Below, in pieces: positions 52,861-62,001 of a stretch of 64,000 nt of DNA. The notes beneath the pieces are model-generated. The model searched no databases, was not told the DNA's origin, and worked only from the letters and a program-made list of their open reading frames with translations. The stretch covers positions 338,627 to 402,626 of the forward strand of contig NZ_RXYA01000001.1 in the NCBI RefSeq assembly GCF_008086595.1, in the 5' to 3' direction. This stretch comes from Acetobacterium paludosum. GTDB taxonomy: Bacteria > Bacillota > Clostridia > Eubacteriales > Eubacteriaceae. The translations under genes and the position numbers were made by a program. How positions within the stretch are numbered: the first letter of the stretch is position 1; every line of letters begins with the position of its first letter.

Positions 52861-53048
52861 TGACCCCTCAAACCGGTACGGACCGCTTCCTAGTAAAGTG
52901 ATTCTTATTAATTAATTTGTATGTTTTCATTGACAACAAGTGTCTTACATATAGGATATTGATAGGTTGCAATTTAAAAACAATTTTCATGTCGTAAAGT
53001 TGTCGTATTTGAGTCACGAATCCTTTCAATATGCCGTTTACCTACTGC
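52861..53048 (+). repeat. Right-end repeat of element 1
   Basis: Resembles 63081-63292: shared GGTACGGACCGC, AGTAAAGTGATTCTTA, AACAAGTGTCTTACATA and CCGTTTACCTACT. GTCGTA occurs at 52991 and 53002, 11 bases apart, about 45 bases before the att repeat. Confidence 0.75.
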
Positions 53049-53108
53049 TTCGTAATCAGTAGGTCGGCGGTTCGATTCCGCCCGCTAGCTCCAGTAAGAA
53101 ATAATATT
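53049..53108 (+). repeat. att repeat copy 2
   Basis: Same as tRNA-Thr from its anticodon loop on, with CCGCC T stem intact, but the 5' half of the tRNA is replaced by element DNA, so it is not a working tRNA gene. Confidence 0.88.
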
Positions 53109-53270
53109 TAGTTAAAAGAACGGCTATAATTAGCGGTTCTTTTTTTTATTTTTTGATTTTTATCTCCACCTAAAGTATGACCGACTGTGAAAGATTAAAA
53201 AACTCTGGCTATTTTACCCCTGTTTTTGTCGTACTTGTATCCTATTTTTTGTCGCACTTTTTTTACGACA
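53096..53270 (+). repeat. Left-end repeat of element 2
   Basis: Copy of 46232-46385. Contains the hairpin AGAACGG..GCGGTTCT with T-run, then GTCGTA at 53228, GTCGCA at 53251 and the inverted TACGAC at 53264: possible integrase arm sites. Confidence 0.7.
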
Positions 53271-53279
53271 TTTTGGATA

Positions 53280-53667
53280 ACAAATACATTTGCGAAGGAC
53301 GTCAAGATCATCATATATATGCTTACTGAAAGCGTCGCCATGCGTTTAAGCGAAACCGGCTGTTATTGCCAAAGAGATTGCCAAAGCAGCCATTGATCTG
53401 TTTGAAAAAAATTATGATTTCAGTTTGGCTATCCGCTCCATGGGCGTCCGAGTTACGGATCTAGTGCCGGATTCAACACCCATTCAGTTGGATGTATTTG
53501 GCAATGAAGCAATACGGGTGAGACAGGCACGGCTTTATGATGCCGTTGATGGACTAAGGAAGCGTTTCGGCAATCTGGCAGTGCGTCGAGCCGTTACCAT
53601 TGGTGATCAAATGTCCTGCCTGGACCCAAAAAAAGATCACATCATTCATCCGATCGGATACTTTTAA
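53280..53667 (+). pseudogene. C-terminal remnant of a Y-family DNA polymerase (UmuC/DinB type)
   Basis: FAKDVKIIIYMLTESVAMRLSETG in one frame (from 53289), then KEIAKAAIDLFEKNYDFSLAIRSMGVRV.. and LRKRFGNLAVRRA in another (to 53667). These are the little-finger domain and end of a clostridial UmuC-like polymerase. The catalytic domain is missing and a frameshift lies near 53360. Confidence 0.7.
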
Positions 53668-53682
53668 AGGAGGTGTTATCGA

Positions 53683-53924
53683 ATGGCCATAAAAAAATTT
53701 GTACCGGTGATTGCAAGATTTGAAGAAGATGGAATAATTACGCCCCAGAAGGTAATCTGGAGGATGGACGCGTGTTTGAAATTGATCAGGTTTTAGATAT
53801 GCGTCCCGGCGTTTCTCTGAAAGCTGGCGGTCAGGGAATGCGTTACCTGTGCCGAATTATGAAAAAAGACGATTATATCTATTATGAGGAACCTAAATGG
53901 TTTGTTGAGAGCAAAGAGCATTAG
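53683..53924 (+). pseudogene. Frameshifted small gene that follows the polymerase remnant
   Basis: Starts MAIKKFVPVIARFEEDG behind AAGGAGG and continues in a shifted frame as EDGRVFEIDQVLDMRPGVSLKAGGQGMRYLCRI to 53924. Restoring one G near 53758 makes a continuous protein of about 80 residues. Such a small gene usually follows this type of polymerase. True decay or one sequencing error cannot be told apart. Confidence 0.6.
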
Positions 53925-54011
53925 TTACAGGATTTGTTTCATCAATTGACAATACAGCGCGTTAATCTTACAATGAATACCATAAACATATACGATTTAA
54001 AGGGGATAAAT

Positions 54012-54899
54012 ATGACTCAAGAATATGTAAGGAGAAAATTGGGAGATTTTTATAGATATAGGATTTTGGATAGCATAATAGAAGATGAAGAAATGAGTCG
54101 AAAAAAGCTTAAAGTTCAAGAGCGGTTTAAAAATATAACAAATATATGGAATGAAGAATTAAACAGTGAATGGGTATTAAGACATTATTTAGCTACTAAA
54201 ATGATTATGAGCGCGACCCTTTTGATTAATTCAATGGATTTTGCTAATGAAAGAAATCTTAGAATTGTTGAACCATATTTATTTTATTACTCAGTATTAA
54301 CATTATGTAGAGCTGTTGTGTACACTACGCCAGAAAAGCAATGGAATGATGGTGAAATAATGACAATGACACACAAAAAAATTATTAATAGTGCTTGTAG
54401 TGCAATTGGATCAATAAATAGTGATCTTGGGCAAAAAGTAAAAAAATTCATTACATGCGCACAAGAAATGCGAGAATTATACTCATATAAATTTCCGGCA
54501 AATGGTTTATTAACATATTTTGATAGCAAAGAGAATGGCTGGGATATATTTATTGAAATATGTACATCATTAGCTGAAATAGCTCAATTTCAAAGTGAAC
54601 AATTAGAATTTTGTTTAAATAAAATGAAAAATGGATGTTTTACCTTGGATTTATCTTTTTTAGAAAAAGGTTTTATATACGAAGGAAAGAATTTTGAATT
54701 TATTGATGATGAAGATTATTACAGATTAGGTTATTTCAAGAGAAAACAATCATATCCAGTCAATTTGTATTTTACTTTGAGAGAGGGAATGGTTGATGAT
54801 TTCTTTGGTGCATGGAGCAAGGAAGTAGAAATAGAATCGGAAGAAGATGAATTATTCAATCCAGATAATAATATTAGAATTATATTTGATATGCCATAA
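54012..54899 (+). CDS. Unknown helical protein of element 2
   Basis: 295 residues from the ATG at 54012, 7 bases after AAGGGG; an in-frame ATG at 53934 has no site. Mostly helical: WVLRHYLATKMIMSATLLINSMDFANERNLRIVEPYLFYYSVLTLCRAVVYTTPE (about 42-95) looks like a HEPN-type or substrate-binding helical bundle but lacks a clear RxxxxH. The C-terminus is acidic (EEDELFNPDNN). No family recognised. Alone between the polymerase remnant and the recombinase remnant. Confidence 0.7.
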   Translation: MTQEYVRRKLGDFYRYRILDSIIEDEEMSRKKLKVQERFKNITNIWNEELNSEWVLRHYLATKMIMSATLLINSMDFANERNLRIVEPYLFYYSVLTLCRAVVYTTPEKQWNDGEIMTMTHKKIINSACSAIGSINSDLGQKVKKFITCAQEMRELYSYKFPANGLLTYFDSKENGWDIFIEICTSLAEIAQFQSEQLEFCLNKMKNGCFTLDLSFLEKGFIYEGKNFEFIDDEDYYRLGYFKRKQSYPVNLYFTLREGMVDDFFGAWSKEVEIESEEDELFNPDNNIRIIFDMP

Positions 54900-54992
54900 T
54901 AATAACTTAACCCATTATTGATTGAATATATTAAAAAAATTTCAAATTTGATTTTCAATTTATACTCAATATTATTTTTTAACAGAAAAGAA

Positions 54993-55022
54993 GAGAGTCA
55001 AAAACGGCCGTTTATGACTCTC
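54993..55022 (+). repeat. Interrupted palindrome
   Basis: GAGAGTCA, A, AAACGG and CCGTTT, A, TGACTCTC: 14 of 15 pairs with no loop. It may terminate the gene before it or be a recombinase site, as a serine recombinase remnant follows within 150 bases. Confidence 0.6.
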
Positions 55023-55160
55023 CTTGTTATTGAAACATAACTTATCTAATTTATAGCGATATATTGGCGGCAAAACAAGTGTCATAAACTAATAGTCATT
55101 AAAACATGTTTGTACGTATATGACACTATCTAATTTAGAATATGAAGTGGAATAGAATCT

Positions 55161-55505
55161 GTGATATTTGGATACACAAAAGTTTCAAAACCCGAACAGA
55201 ATTTAGATCGTCAAATTGATCAATTAAACGATATGGGTTGTGATAAAATATTCCAGGATAAGAATAAACGGAATGACGATTGATTGTCCAGAACTAATAT
55301 AGAATGTTTGATTAATTTGCGTGAAGGTGATACGATTATGGTAACTGAATTGTCTTGCTTCGGTAAGATCAGCAAAAGACCTTCTTGAATTAGTTGATCG
55401 AATAGAAAAGAAAGGTGCAAATTTTTAAAATTTAAAAGAACCATGGGTGGACACAACGACACCACTAGGCCCAATGTTATTTCGCATTTATCCCAATGAA
55501 GAATC
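55161..55505 (+). pseudogene. Serine recombinase (resolvase/invertase) remnant
   Basis: VIFGYTKVSKPEQNLDRQIDQLNDMGCDKIFQDKN at the start is the catalytic N-terminus of a resolvase (the usual catalytic Ser is kept in KVSKPEQN). Two or more frame changes follow: EGDTIMVTELSCFG, then SAKDLLELVDRIEKKGA, then EPWVDTTTPLGPML. The DNA-binding end is lost. 55506-55846 shows no gene. Confidence 0.75.
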
Positions 55506-55846
55506 AGTGGTTTGATTTTTTGATGGAGTAGGATGAAAAATGAGCTTCCGGCAGAAAATATCTGGATGTGCAGAAGTATTATGATTATTCAAATGAACAT
55601 GAGACCGACATTCCATTAGCTGAATGATATAATAATAGTGTTTCAAAAGATGTTCAGATAAAAAGCAATAATGAATAATAGATATATAAAAGGTGCTTTC
55701 GCATTTTGAAGTTTGTTAAAAATGTCAATTTTGTAAATATGCATTATTGCTAGATTCCAATTCAATAAATAATCAAAACACAGATATTTGCGTTTGAACC
55801 TTTTTCAGCCGAAATATTCAAAAATTACAGAAAGGAAATTCGAAAA

Positions 55847-58351
55847 TTGATTATTGAAGATATTACAAATTGGGTACGTACACTTCCAAGCTGGCAACAG
55901 AGATTGGCTGATAAAATTCTTGAAAGGGAAGCATTGGAGGTGAATTTCTTAGATGAGATTTATAGTGTTTTCAAAATTGAAAATGGGTTGTTATATGGAC
56001 CTGTAAAAGATTTTGGTGGCTTGGAAATGACAGAATTGAAAACAAAGCAGAATGCTGTCTTATGGAAGTCTGTAGGGAATATTACGGGCGTAAATAGATT
56101 AGAGTCACATGATCCATTGTTAGTAGGTGAAAATATAACTGTTATTTATGGAGAGAATGGTAGTGGAAAATCTGGCTATACAAGATTATTAAACAATGCT
56201 TTTATATCAAGAGGTGATAAGAAAATTGTTAGTGATATTTACAGTAATGACTTGAAGTCTATTCATGCTGAATTTAAATTTACAATAGATGGAAATGATA
56301 CAATTTTATCATATCCGGAAGAGAAGAATTCATTTATATTTTCTACAATAAGGGATTTTGATTGGAAAAGTGCATCAGTTGATATGTCAAAGGAGTCTGA
56401 AGTTGATTTTGCGCCGAGTGAGTTAAAATTCTTCTACAAATTCGCAAGTTTATGTTTAGAGATTCAAGATAGATTAGAAAATGAGATGAAAGAAAAGAGT
56501 GAAGATAATCCATTTCTAAAATTTTTTACTGGAGAGGGCAATATTGTAAAAGAAATTTTTGAATTAAATGAGAATTCAAAAATTGATGACCTTGAGCAAG
56601 TATTTAAGCTATCAGATGAGGAAAAAGCAGAAATTAAAATAATAAAAACAGAAAAAGCAAGGCTTATTTCTCTTGATATTGATAAACAGTATAGTCAAAT
56701 AGAAAAAGTTCTCAGTTCAATAGAACAGGTCAAGATTAATGCAGAGTCATCCGTTTTGTATTTTTCCAAGGAAAGAATAGAGGAATATAATAATATAATT
56801 GAACAAACTATAGAGTGCCAAAAACTACTGAATTCTAATGGGATTGAGCAGTTTGAAGATTATAAGATCGAAAAATTAGGTACGAAGGAATGGAAAAATT
56901 TTATTGTTTCTGCTAAAAAATACTATGATCAAATTGAAAAACACTCAAAATGCCCTTTATGTGGTCAAGATATTATTGAATCAGACCTAATTAATAAATA
57001 TTGGAAATACTTGGAAAGTGCAGCTGAGCAACATTATAATAAATGTAAAGAAAAGATATCTGATTTAAAGGCGGAAATTGAAAACATCGAGGTTGCATTA
57101 TATTCAAAATCTTCTATACAGGAAGAATGGATAAAATCAAATTTTGAAGAAGACGGGGAAAATATTTGCTCCGAATTTGAAAATATAAAAAATAATCAAG
57201 TGATTGTGTTACAAGGCTTAGACAAGTTAGAAAAGATAGATGTACCAATTGTGTTAATTGATCTGACAAAAATTGATGAATTATATCAAGCAATAAAGGA
57301 TAAAAGAGATAAATTGAATCGTACTGTGATTAATGAAATCATAGAGGAATATGAACGGAAGGAAAAAAACTTTACTGATAAGGAAAAGGCAATAGAATTA
57401 TTACCATTAATCTCTAAATATATTTTTCAACTTCAGTGGTTAGGACTTGCACAAAAGAAAAAAATAGGAACCCGTTCTATTACTTACAAGCAAAAAGGAC
57501 TCTTTGAGAAATATGTTACGGAAGATTATATCAACACATTTTCCGATGAATGTGAACGTTTAAATGCTAATTTTAATGCAGAGATAAAATCAAGAGGTAA
57601 TAGTGGAGTGACATTAAAAAAATTGCAGATAAAAGGATGTGAGCCAGGGGAAATTTTAAGTGAAGGTGAACAAAGGGCTGTTGCTTTAGCAAGTTTTCTT
57701 ACAGAAGTAAAGATGGATGATAATAATATAGGAATAGTATTAGATGATCCAGTATGTTCGTTGGATCATAAGCGTAGATCGATTATTGCTAATCGATTAT
57801 TAGATGAAAGCAAAAATCGTCAGGTGATTGTATTTACGCATGATATTACGTTTTTTATGGAGTTGAAATCATTAGCTGACAAAGAAGATGTTTCTTTTGT
57901 GCAAGAAACGGTGCGAAAAATTGGAAATATTCCAGGTGATATTTCTAATGTGATTCCATGGCCTGGAATGCGCGTGAAGGAACGTATTGGAAAATTAAAA
58001 AATGATCTTCAACAAATTAATCATACTTGTAATTCAGGAGATATGGATAATTACTATTATGAAGCTAAGCAATTGTGTGAGTTGCTCAGAGAAAGTTGGG
58101 AGCGAGCAGTTGAAGAAATATTATTTAATGATGCACTACAGAGATTTAATCCATGTGTTCAGACACAGAGATTAAAAAAAGCACCATTTTCAACATTGTT
58201 ATATCAGGAACTTGAAGAAGGAATGACTGAATGCTCAGCATGGTGTCACGATCAAGCAAGAGAAATTAATGGAACTGCGCCTGATTTAGAGCAATTACAA
58301 GAATATATTAATTGTTTTGAAAGGTATTTTAATCAAAATAGAATAAAGTAA
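55847..58351 (+). CDS. AAA/ABC-type ATPase with zinc hook, RloC/PrrC-like (AAA_13)
   Basis: 834 residues from a TTG start behind AAAGGAA. Walker A GENGSGKS at 102-109, coiled coil about 240-510 interrupted by a CPLC zinc hook at 369-372, ABC signature LSEGEQR at 604-610, Walker B IVLDDPVCSLD at 630-640 and switch His665. This is the SMC/Rad50-like plan of AAA_13 proteins such as RloC, in which a C-terminal domain cuts tRNA anticodons. The C-terminal 160 residues have R748-x3-E752 and H801, recalling the R-E-H of anticodon nucleases, but spacing to His is longer than in PrrC. Antiphage role likely; nuclease activity uncertain. Confidence 0.75.
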   Translation: MIIEDITNWVRTLPSWQQRLADKILEREALEVNFLDEIYSVFKIENGLLYGPVKDFGGLEMTELKTKQNAVLWKSVGNITGVNRLESHDPLLVGENITVIYGENGSGKSGYTRLLNNAFISRGDKKIVSDIYSNDLKSIHAEFKFTIDGNDTILSYPEEKNSFIFSTIRDFDWKSASVDMSKESEVDFAPSELKFFYKFASLCLEIQDRLENEMKEKSEDNPFLKFFTGEGNIVKEIFELNENSKIDDLEQVFKLSDEEKAEIKIIKTEKARLISLDIDKQYSQIEKVLSSIEQVKINAESSVLYFSKERIEEYNNIIEQTIECQKLLNSNGIEQFEDYKIEKLGTKEWKNFIVSAKKYYDQIEKHSKCPLCGQDIIESDLINKYWKYLESAAEQHYNKCKEKISDLKAEIENIEVALYSKSSIQEEWIKSNFEEDGENICSEFENIKNNQVIVLQGLDKLEKIDVPIVLIDLTKIDELYQAIKDKRDKLNRTVINEIIEEYERKEKNFTDKEKAIELLPLISKYIFQLQWLGLAQKKKIGTRSITYKQKGLFEKYVTEDYINTFSDECERLNANFNAEIKSRGNSGVTLKKLQIKGCEPGEILSEGEQRAVALASFLTEVKMDDNNIGIVLDDPVCSLDHKRRSIIANRLLDESKNRQVIVFTHDITFFMELKSLADKEDVSFVQETVRKIGNIPGDISNVIPWPGMRVKERIGKLKNDLQQINHTCNSGDMDNYYYEAKQLCELLRESWERAVEEILFNDALQRFNPCVQTQRLKKAPFSTLLYQELEEGMTECSAWCHDQAREINGTAPDLEQLQEYINCFERYFNQNRIK

Positions 58352-58569
58352 AAAGATGCTTGTCCAAGTTACATGGTCAAATTTGTGAAACTGCTTCTTT
58401 CTGCTGATGGATTCGATCGAAGCGCTTGAGATAAACAGCAATTTCTATACCGTGTACCCGAATCAGTTTGTTCATATAGTCATTTGCGCGCTCATTTGGT
58501 CCTGGAATTAGGCCGATATTATCCTGATGAGGCAAAGGTTCCCGGCACTGAAAGTCAACCCTGGATGAG
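58352..58569. other. Intergenic region after the ATPase
   Basis: 218 bases without a recognisable gene; a short block near 58484-58540 looks like old coding DNA (PGPNERAND on the minus strand) but no family can be named. Confidence 0.35.
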
Positions 58570-59166
58570 GGGCATGTCATCGCCGATTCGCTTGGGGGCG
58601 TGTCCAACGCTTACAATATCACACAACAGGACAGCACCCTTAATCGTGATGGCGATCAGGCGTATAGGAAAAGGTCATTCGCGATGCTGGAGGCTGTAGC
58701 AATTTTACGGCAGTGATTACTTATCCGTCAACGACGAGCCAGATCCCAGGCTATTACAGTTATACCTACACCTTAAAGGGCAACGTGATAAATGATGAAT
58801 TTGATAATGTCAATCCCGACGAAGTCAACCAAACAATTAGTATCACCATTCAAAATGGACAGAACATCAGTGTCACCATCAGAGAGCTCGATAAAAAGAC
58901 CGAATATATTGTGATCAAAAATTATGGTGCTAATGCGGTGGATCTCACCGGCTGGAAAATTGTCTCAGTTAGAGGTAATCAGTCGTTTACCTTTCCAGTC
59001 TTTAGTCTAGCGGCAGGTGCTGAGGTTAAAATCGGCGATTAGGCCAACTAATTCAGGCATCGATTTTCATTGGCTCGATGGCGGCGGTATCTGGAACAAT
59101 AGCGAGAGTGATCCGGCCGAGTCATATGACAGCACGGGTAAACTGGTGGAAACACTAAACAATTAA
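58570..59166 (+). pseudogene. DNA/RNA non-specific endonuclease with lamin-tail domain, decayed
   Basis: In shifting frames: SNAYNITQQDSTLNRDGDQAY (58600-58660), GGCSNFTAVITYP and QIPGYYSYTYTLKGNVINDEFDNVNPDE (58690-58820), then a lamin-tail domain TEYIVIKNYGANAVDLTGWKIVSV, and DFHWLDGGGIWNNSESDPAESYDSTGKLVETLNN to the stop at 59164. This is the end of a secreted NucA-like nuclease. At least two frameshifts and a missing N-terminus show that it is dead. Confidence 0.7.
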
Positions 59167-59752
59167 AAATAAGGGAATGTTGAGAGATCATTAAGCAGTT
59201 CACCCCCGCCCCGGCTCCACGCCCGGGGCTTTGTTCGTTTTGGCGACCACTGCTATCGAACTGCGCCGCCCTGCTTCCGCTGTCGCTACCGGGCTACGGC
59301 ACGGCTACCATTACTTTTAGGTCTTCTTGTAGTCGTGCCGGCTTCACGCCGGAGGCTTGGTCATCCGTGGCTTTTACAGCTGTGATGGCTTGCGCCGCGG
59401 TCGCGACGGAGCTATAAAAACGGTATTTATCTGAAATTAAACCAATCATTTTGAATCATGCTAGACTAAAATTAAAAACTACGATAACGATAAGAGAGTG
59501 TAGAAAATTCAATTAAGAATGGCTTTTTCCTAAAATTAGGAGTAATATTTAAACAATGTGTAACAATAAATCTTTACAAACATAAAATATTACTGTCATT
59601 AAACGATAGTATAGGTTTTAAATTCATGTAATACGCGAAATTTGTAAGCTCTTTATTAGAGCGTAATAAAAGATTATAGATGGATGTTTAAACTTTCAAA
59701 TCCGGGTGTCGATGGTTAATCCGAACAATAAGTTATAAATGAACAAGAAACA
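59167..59752. other. Long non-coding stretch with a GC-rich block
   Basis: 586 bases without a gene. 59205-59415 is far richer in G+C than its surroundings and contains CGGCTCCACGCCCGGGGCTTTG and TGCCGGCTTCACGCCGGAGG, two similar units about 120 bases apart, each able to fold (GCCGGC..GCCGG). 59416-59752 is AT-rich and probably holds the promoter of the CHAT gene. Confidence 0.5.
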
Positions 59753-59782
59753 TTAGGGTAGGGTTTTCAACCCTTACCCTAA
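59753..59782 (+). promoter_or_regulatory. Hairpin in the leader of the CHAT gene
   Basis: TTAGGGTAGGG, loop TTTTCAA, CCCTTACCCTAA: 11 pairs with one bulged T, ending 12 bases before AAGGAGC of the CHAT gene. No T-run directly after it. Candidate for translational or transcriptional control. Confidence 0.6.
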
Positions 59783-59806
59783 CATTATTTTACAAGGAGC
59801 AAATAT

Positions 59807-61873
59807 ATGAATGACATTATACCGCAATATTATACTTATATAATATTATTTGATGGGGATACTTCGGATGTATCTCCAGTTTTGCGTTATGCCGATATAT
59901 CAGAATTGAAAAAAAACAATAGGGGAAGAATGCATTTATTTGACGATAGTCTCGTGCCTATTTTATCTGCTTTTGAGTATTGTTTACACTTGCCAAGAAC
60001 AGAAATGGACACATATAATACAGACACTTTAACTTTAGATAATGCATACGATGTTCCACAGAATATTCTTATTATTCCCGAAGATGCAATTTTACAATAT
60101 CCGTTGCAGATTCAACTAACTTTAATTATTTACACAGAGAATTGTTCAGAAAAAATAAAATCATTCTCGAAACAATTTAATTCACTACTTGGTGCTGTTT
60201 CTATAAGTGAGTTGAATGAGTTACTATTAAAAAAACACTGGAATGATCTTTATTCAAAAAGAAATAATTGGAATGAGATAAGATTAATAGACGTCGACAA
60301 ACAGTTTTTATTTACTGATGATGAACAACTATTTCTACCTGCGCTATATACTGCTAGACAATATGAACAAACTGATTATGTTTGTAGTGAAATTATCAAA
60401 TCGGCCAACTATTTCGAGACTTGTACTAAAATAATTTGGGAGCAGTGTATTTTTCATAATGGATTAATGAACTGTAGGGATTATATAGGTGTCGGTGTTG
60501 ATGAAGAAACAATTAGAAAAATTTTTGCAGAAGGCATGCAAAAAGCTAAAAAAAACACGTTTATAAATGTGGTCATTACTATGCCAGGAGTTCCAAAGAG
60601 ACAGGTAAATTATGGTGGGTTGGCAAATGACTTACCTGAATCAGAAAAGAAAGTTATTAGATTATTAGGATTACACAGAGCGATTGCAAAAGAAGCTGTA
60701 CTTATAGAATTACCTTTGATAGGGAAGGAATTGTTCGGTAAATTAGATGAACTTGAAATTAATTGCAAGAATGAAACGAATAATAAATATGTAAAAAAAA
60801 CACTTCGCGATATCGGGGAAATAATTGAAAATAACTTGACACAAGAACAAATATGGGCAATAAATTGGGCTAAACATATTACGGTCTTTTCTGATTTTCC
60901 AATAGGATTAGCTGTACTTAGTGAGAGTGATACTTCATTGCAGTGCTATAAAAATATTTCATATAGACCATTAAGTCCTTTAACACGTTGTATGCAAATT
61001 GAAATGAGAAAGCATCAACAGTTTTTTTTAGGTAAGGGTTGTAAAATTGCATTTGCAGAGTGTGTGATTAACGATAAAAAGAATGAATTTATACGAGATT
61101 GTTCTGAGGGTGTTATGTATATGCTAAAAAAATTATGTTCAGAAAACCCAAATATGCAGGTGACCTATTGTGAAACATTAACAATAAGAGAATTAAAAAA
61201 GTTTATTCAAGATAATTCGGATGTAGATATTTTGCATATTTCAGCGCATGGTCACTATGATAGAAGAAATAATATGGCTGGATTAATGATCGGTAATGAG
61301 TTTTGGATGGCTGATGATATTAACTTTCAAGTACCACCCGTAGTAGTATTAAGCGCTTGTCATGTAAGCCCTCGCGGGAGTGGCTGTGTAAATGTAGCGG
61401 ATTTATTTCTAAGAGTTGGTGCAGAGGCTGTTTTAGGAACGTTTGTACCTGTTAGAGCAAAGAGGAATATGTTACTGATGAATCGGTTGTATACATATAT
61501 AGCCGAGGCGATAAAGGGAAGCATGCAATATGAAACATTAGCTGAGTTATGGTCTGGGATTGTAGCTACAAATGCTATTCTTGAAATGAAAGAAGATTCA
61601 CCAAACTTTTCAAAATGGATTATGGGAAATGATAAGTATGGACATTCTAGATTTATTGAATTTGCATTAAAAAGAAGCGTAGGACGACTGCATAGCTCAA
61701 AAATATATACAGATACAATTTTAGTAATAAAAGAGATGCTTCACGAAGAAGGATTAGATGGAAAATTTGATGATGTGCTTAGTCAAGATAATTATTTTCC
61801 AGAATCATTTTTTTATCAATGGATAGGATTTCCAGAAAATATATTTCTTTATAATGATGTTTTCAGGAAATGA
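59807..61873 (+). CDS. CHAT-domain (caspase-like) protease protein
   Basis: 688 residues behind AAGGAGC. The C-terminal third is a CHAT domain: His481 in DILHISAHGHYD and Cys518 in VVVLSACHVSPRGSG, followed by VADLFLRVGAEAVLGTFVPV. The first 420 residues are of unknown fold, with several Cys and aromatic residues and no TPR repeats that I can see; a segment GMQKAKKNTFINVVITMPGVPKRQVNYGG stands out. CHAT proteases act in antiphage and cell-suicide systems (for example Craspase and gasdermin activation). Its target is not obvious; the tRNA-like RNA and HEPN gene follow on the same strand. Confidence 0.85.
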   Translation: MNDIIPQYYTYIILFDGDTSDVSPVLRYADISELKKNNRGRMHLFDDSLVPILSAFEYCLHLPRTEMDTYNTDTLTLDNAYDVPQNILIIPEDAILQYPLQIQLTLIIYTENCSEKIKSFSKQFNSLLGAVSISELNELLLKKHWNDLYSKRNNWNEIRLIDVDKQFLFTDDEQLFLPALYTARQYEQTDYVCSEIIKSANYFETCTKIIWEQCIFHNGLMNCRDYIGVGVDEETIRKIFAEGMQKAKKNTFINVVITMPGVPKRQVNYGGLANDLPESEKKVIRLLGLHRAIAKEAVLIELPLIGKELFGKLDELEINCKNETNNKYVKKTLRDIGEIIENNLTQEQIWAINWAKHITVFSDFPIGLAVLSESDTSLQCYKNISYRPLSPLTRCMQIEMRKHQQFFLGKGCKIAFAECVINDKKNEFIRDCSEGVMYMLKKLCSENPNMQVTYCETLTIRELKKFIQDNSDVDILHISAHGHYDRRNNMAGLMIGNEFWMADDINFQVPPVVVLSACHVSPRGSGCVNVADLFLRVGAEAVLGTFVPVRAKRNMLLMNRLYTYIAEAIKGSMQYETLAELWSGIVATNAILEMKEDSPNFSKWIMGNDKYGHSRFIEFALKRSVGRLHSSKIYTDTILVIKEMLHEEGLDGKFDDVLSQDNYFPESFFYQWIGFPENIFLYNDVFRK

Positions 61874-61967
61874 AGTGAACAGGAACTAGATATAAAATAA
61901 TAGTATGTTATTTCAGAATCTTTATCAATCAAGATTTAGTACATATACGCGGTATATTGATTTTTAA

Positions 61968-61996
61968 TTGAAAGATTTCTGTTTTTTATGTATAAT
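61968..61996 (+). promoter_or_regulatory. Promoter of the tRNA-like RNA
   Basis: TTGAAA at 61968-61973, 17 bases, TATAAT at 61991-61996. The predicted start, about 62003, is the first base of the tRNA-like fold. It is the best consensus promoter of the accessory region. Confidence 0.8.
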
Positions 61997-62001
61997 ATTA
62001 A

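Larger units (their letters stand above)
46187..53048 (+). mobile_element. Integrated element 1 in tRNA-Thr (CooC cassette carrier)
   Basis: Bounded by the repeat of the tRNA 3' end at 46187 and 53049. It shares a left-end stretch (46232-46385) and a right-end stretch (52861-53048) with element 2. Cargo: a TetR gene, DUF3786, a second TetR, three CooC-type ATPases and two small proteins; also an IS21 fragment and decayed stretches. No intact integrase or replication gene is visible, so it is either defective or moved by an enzyme from elsewhere. Confidence 0.75.

Noticed and set aside
53049..53095. Second tRNA-Thr gene
   Set aside because: Only the 3' part from the anticodon loop is present; acceptor and D arms are not there. 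It is an att repeat. The same holds for 63293-63340.
58377..58699. Short frames on both strands after the ATPase gene
   Set aside because: Overlapping frames, no start signals; better explained as decayed DNA before the nuclease remnant.
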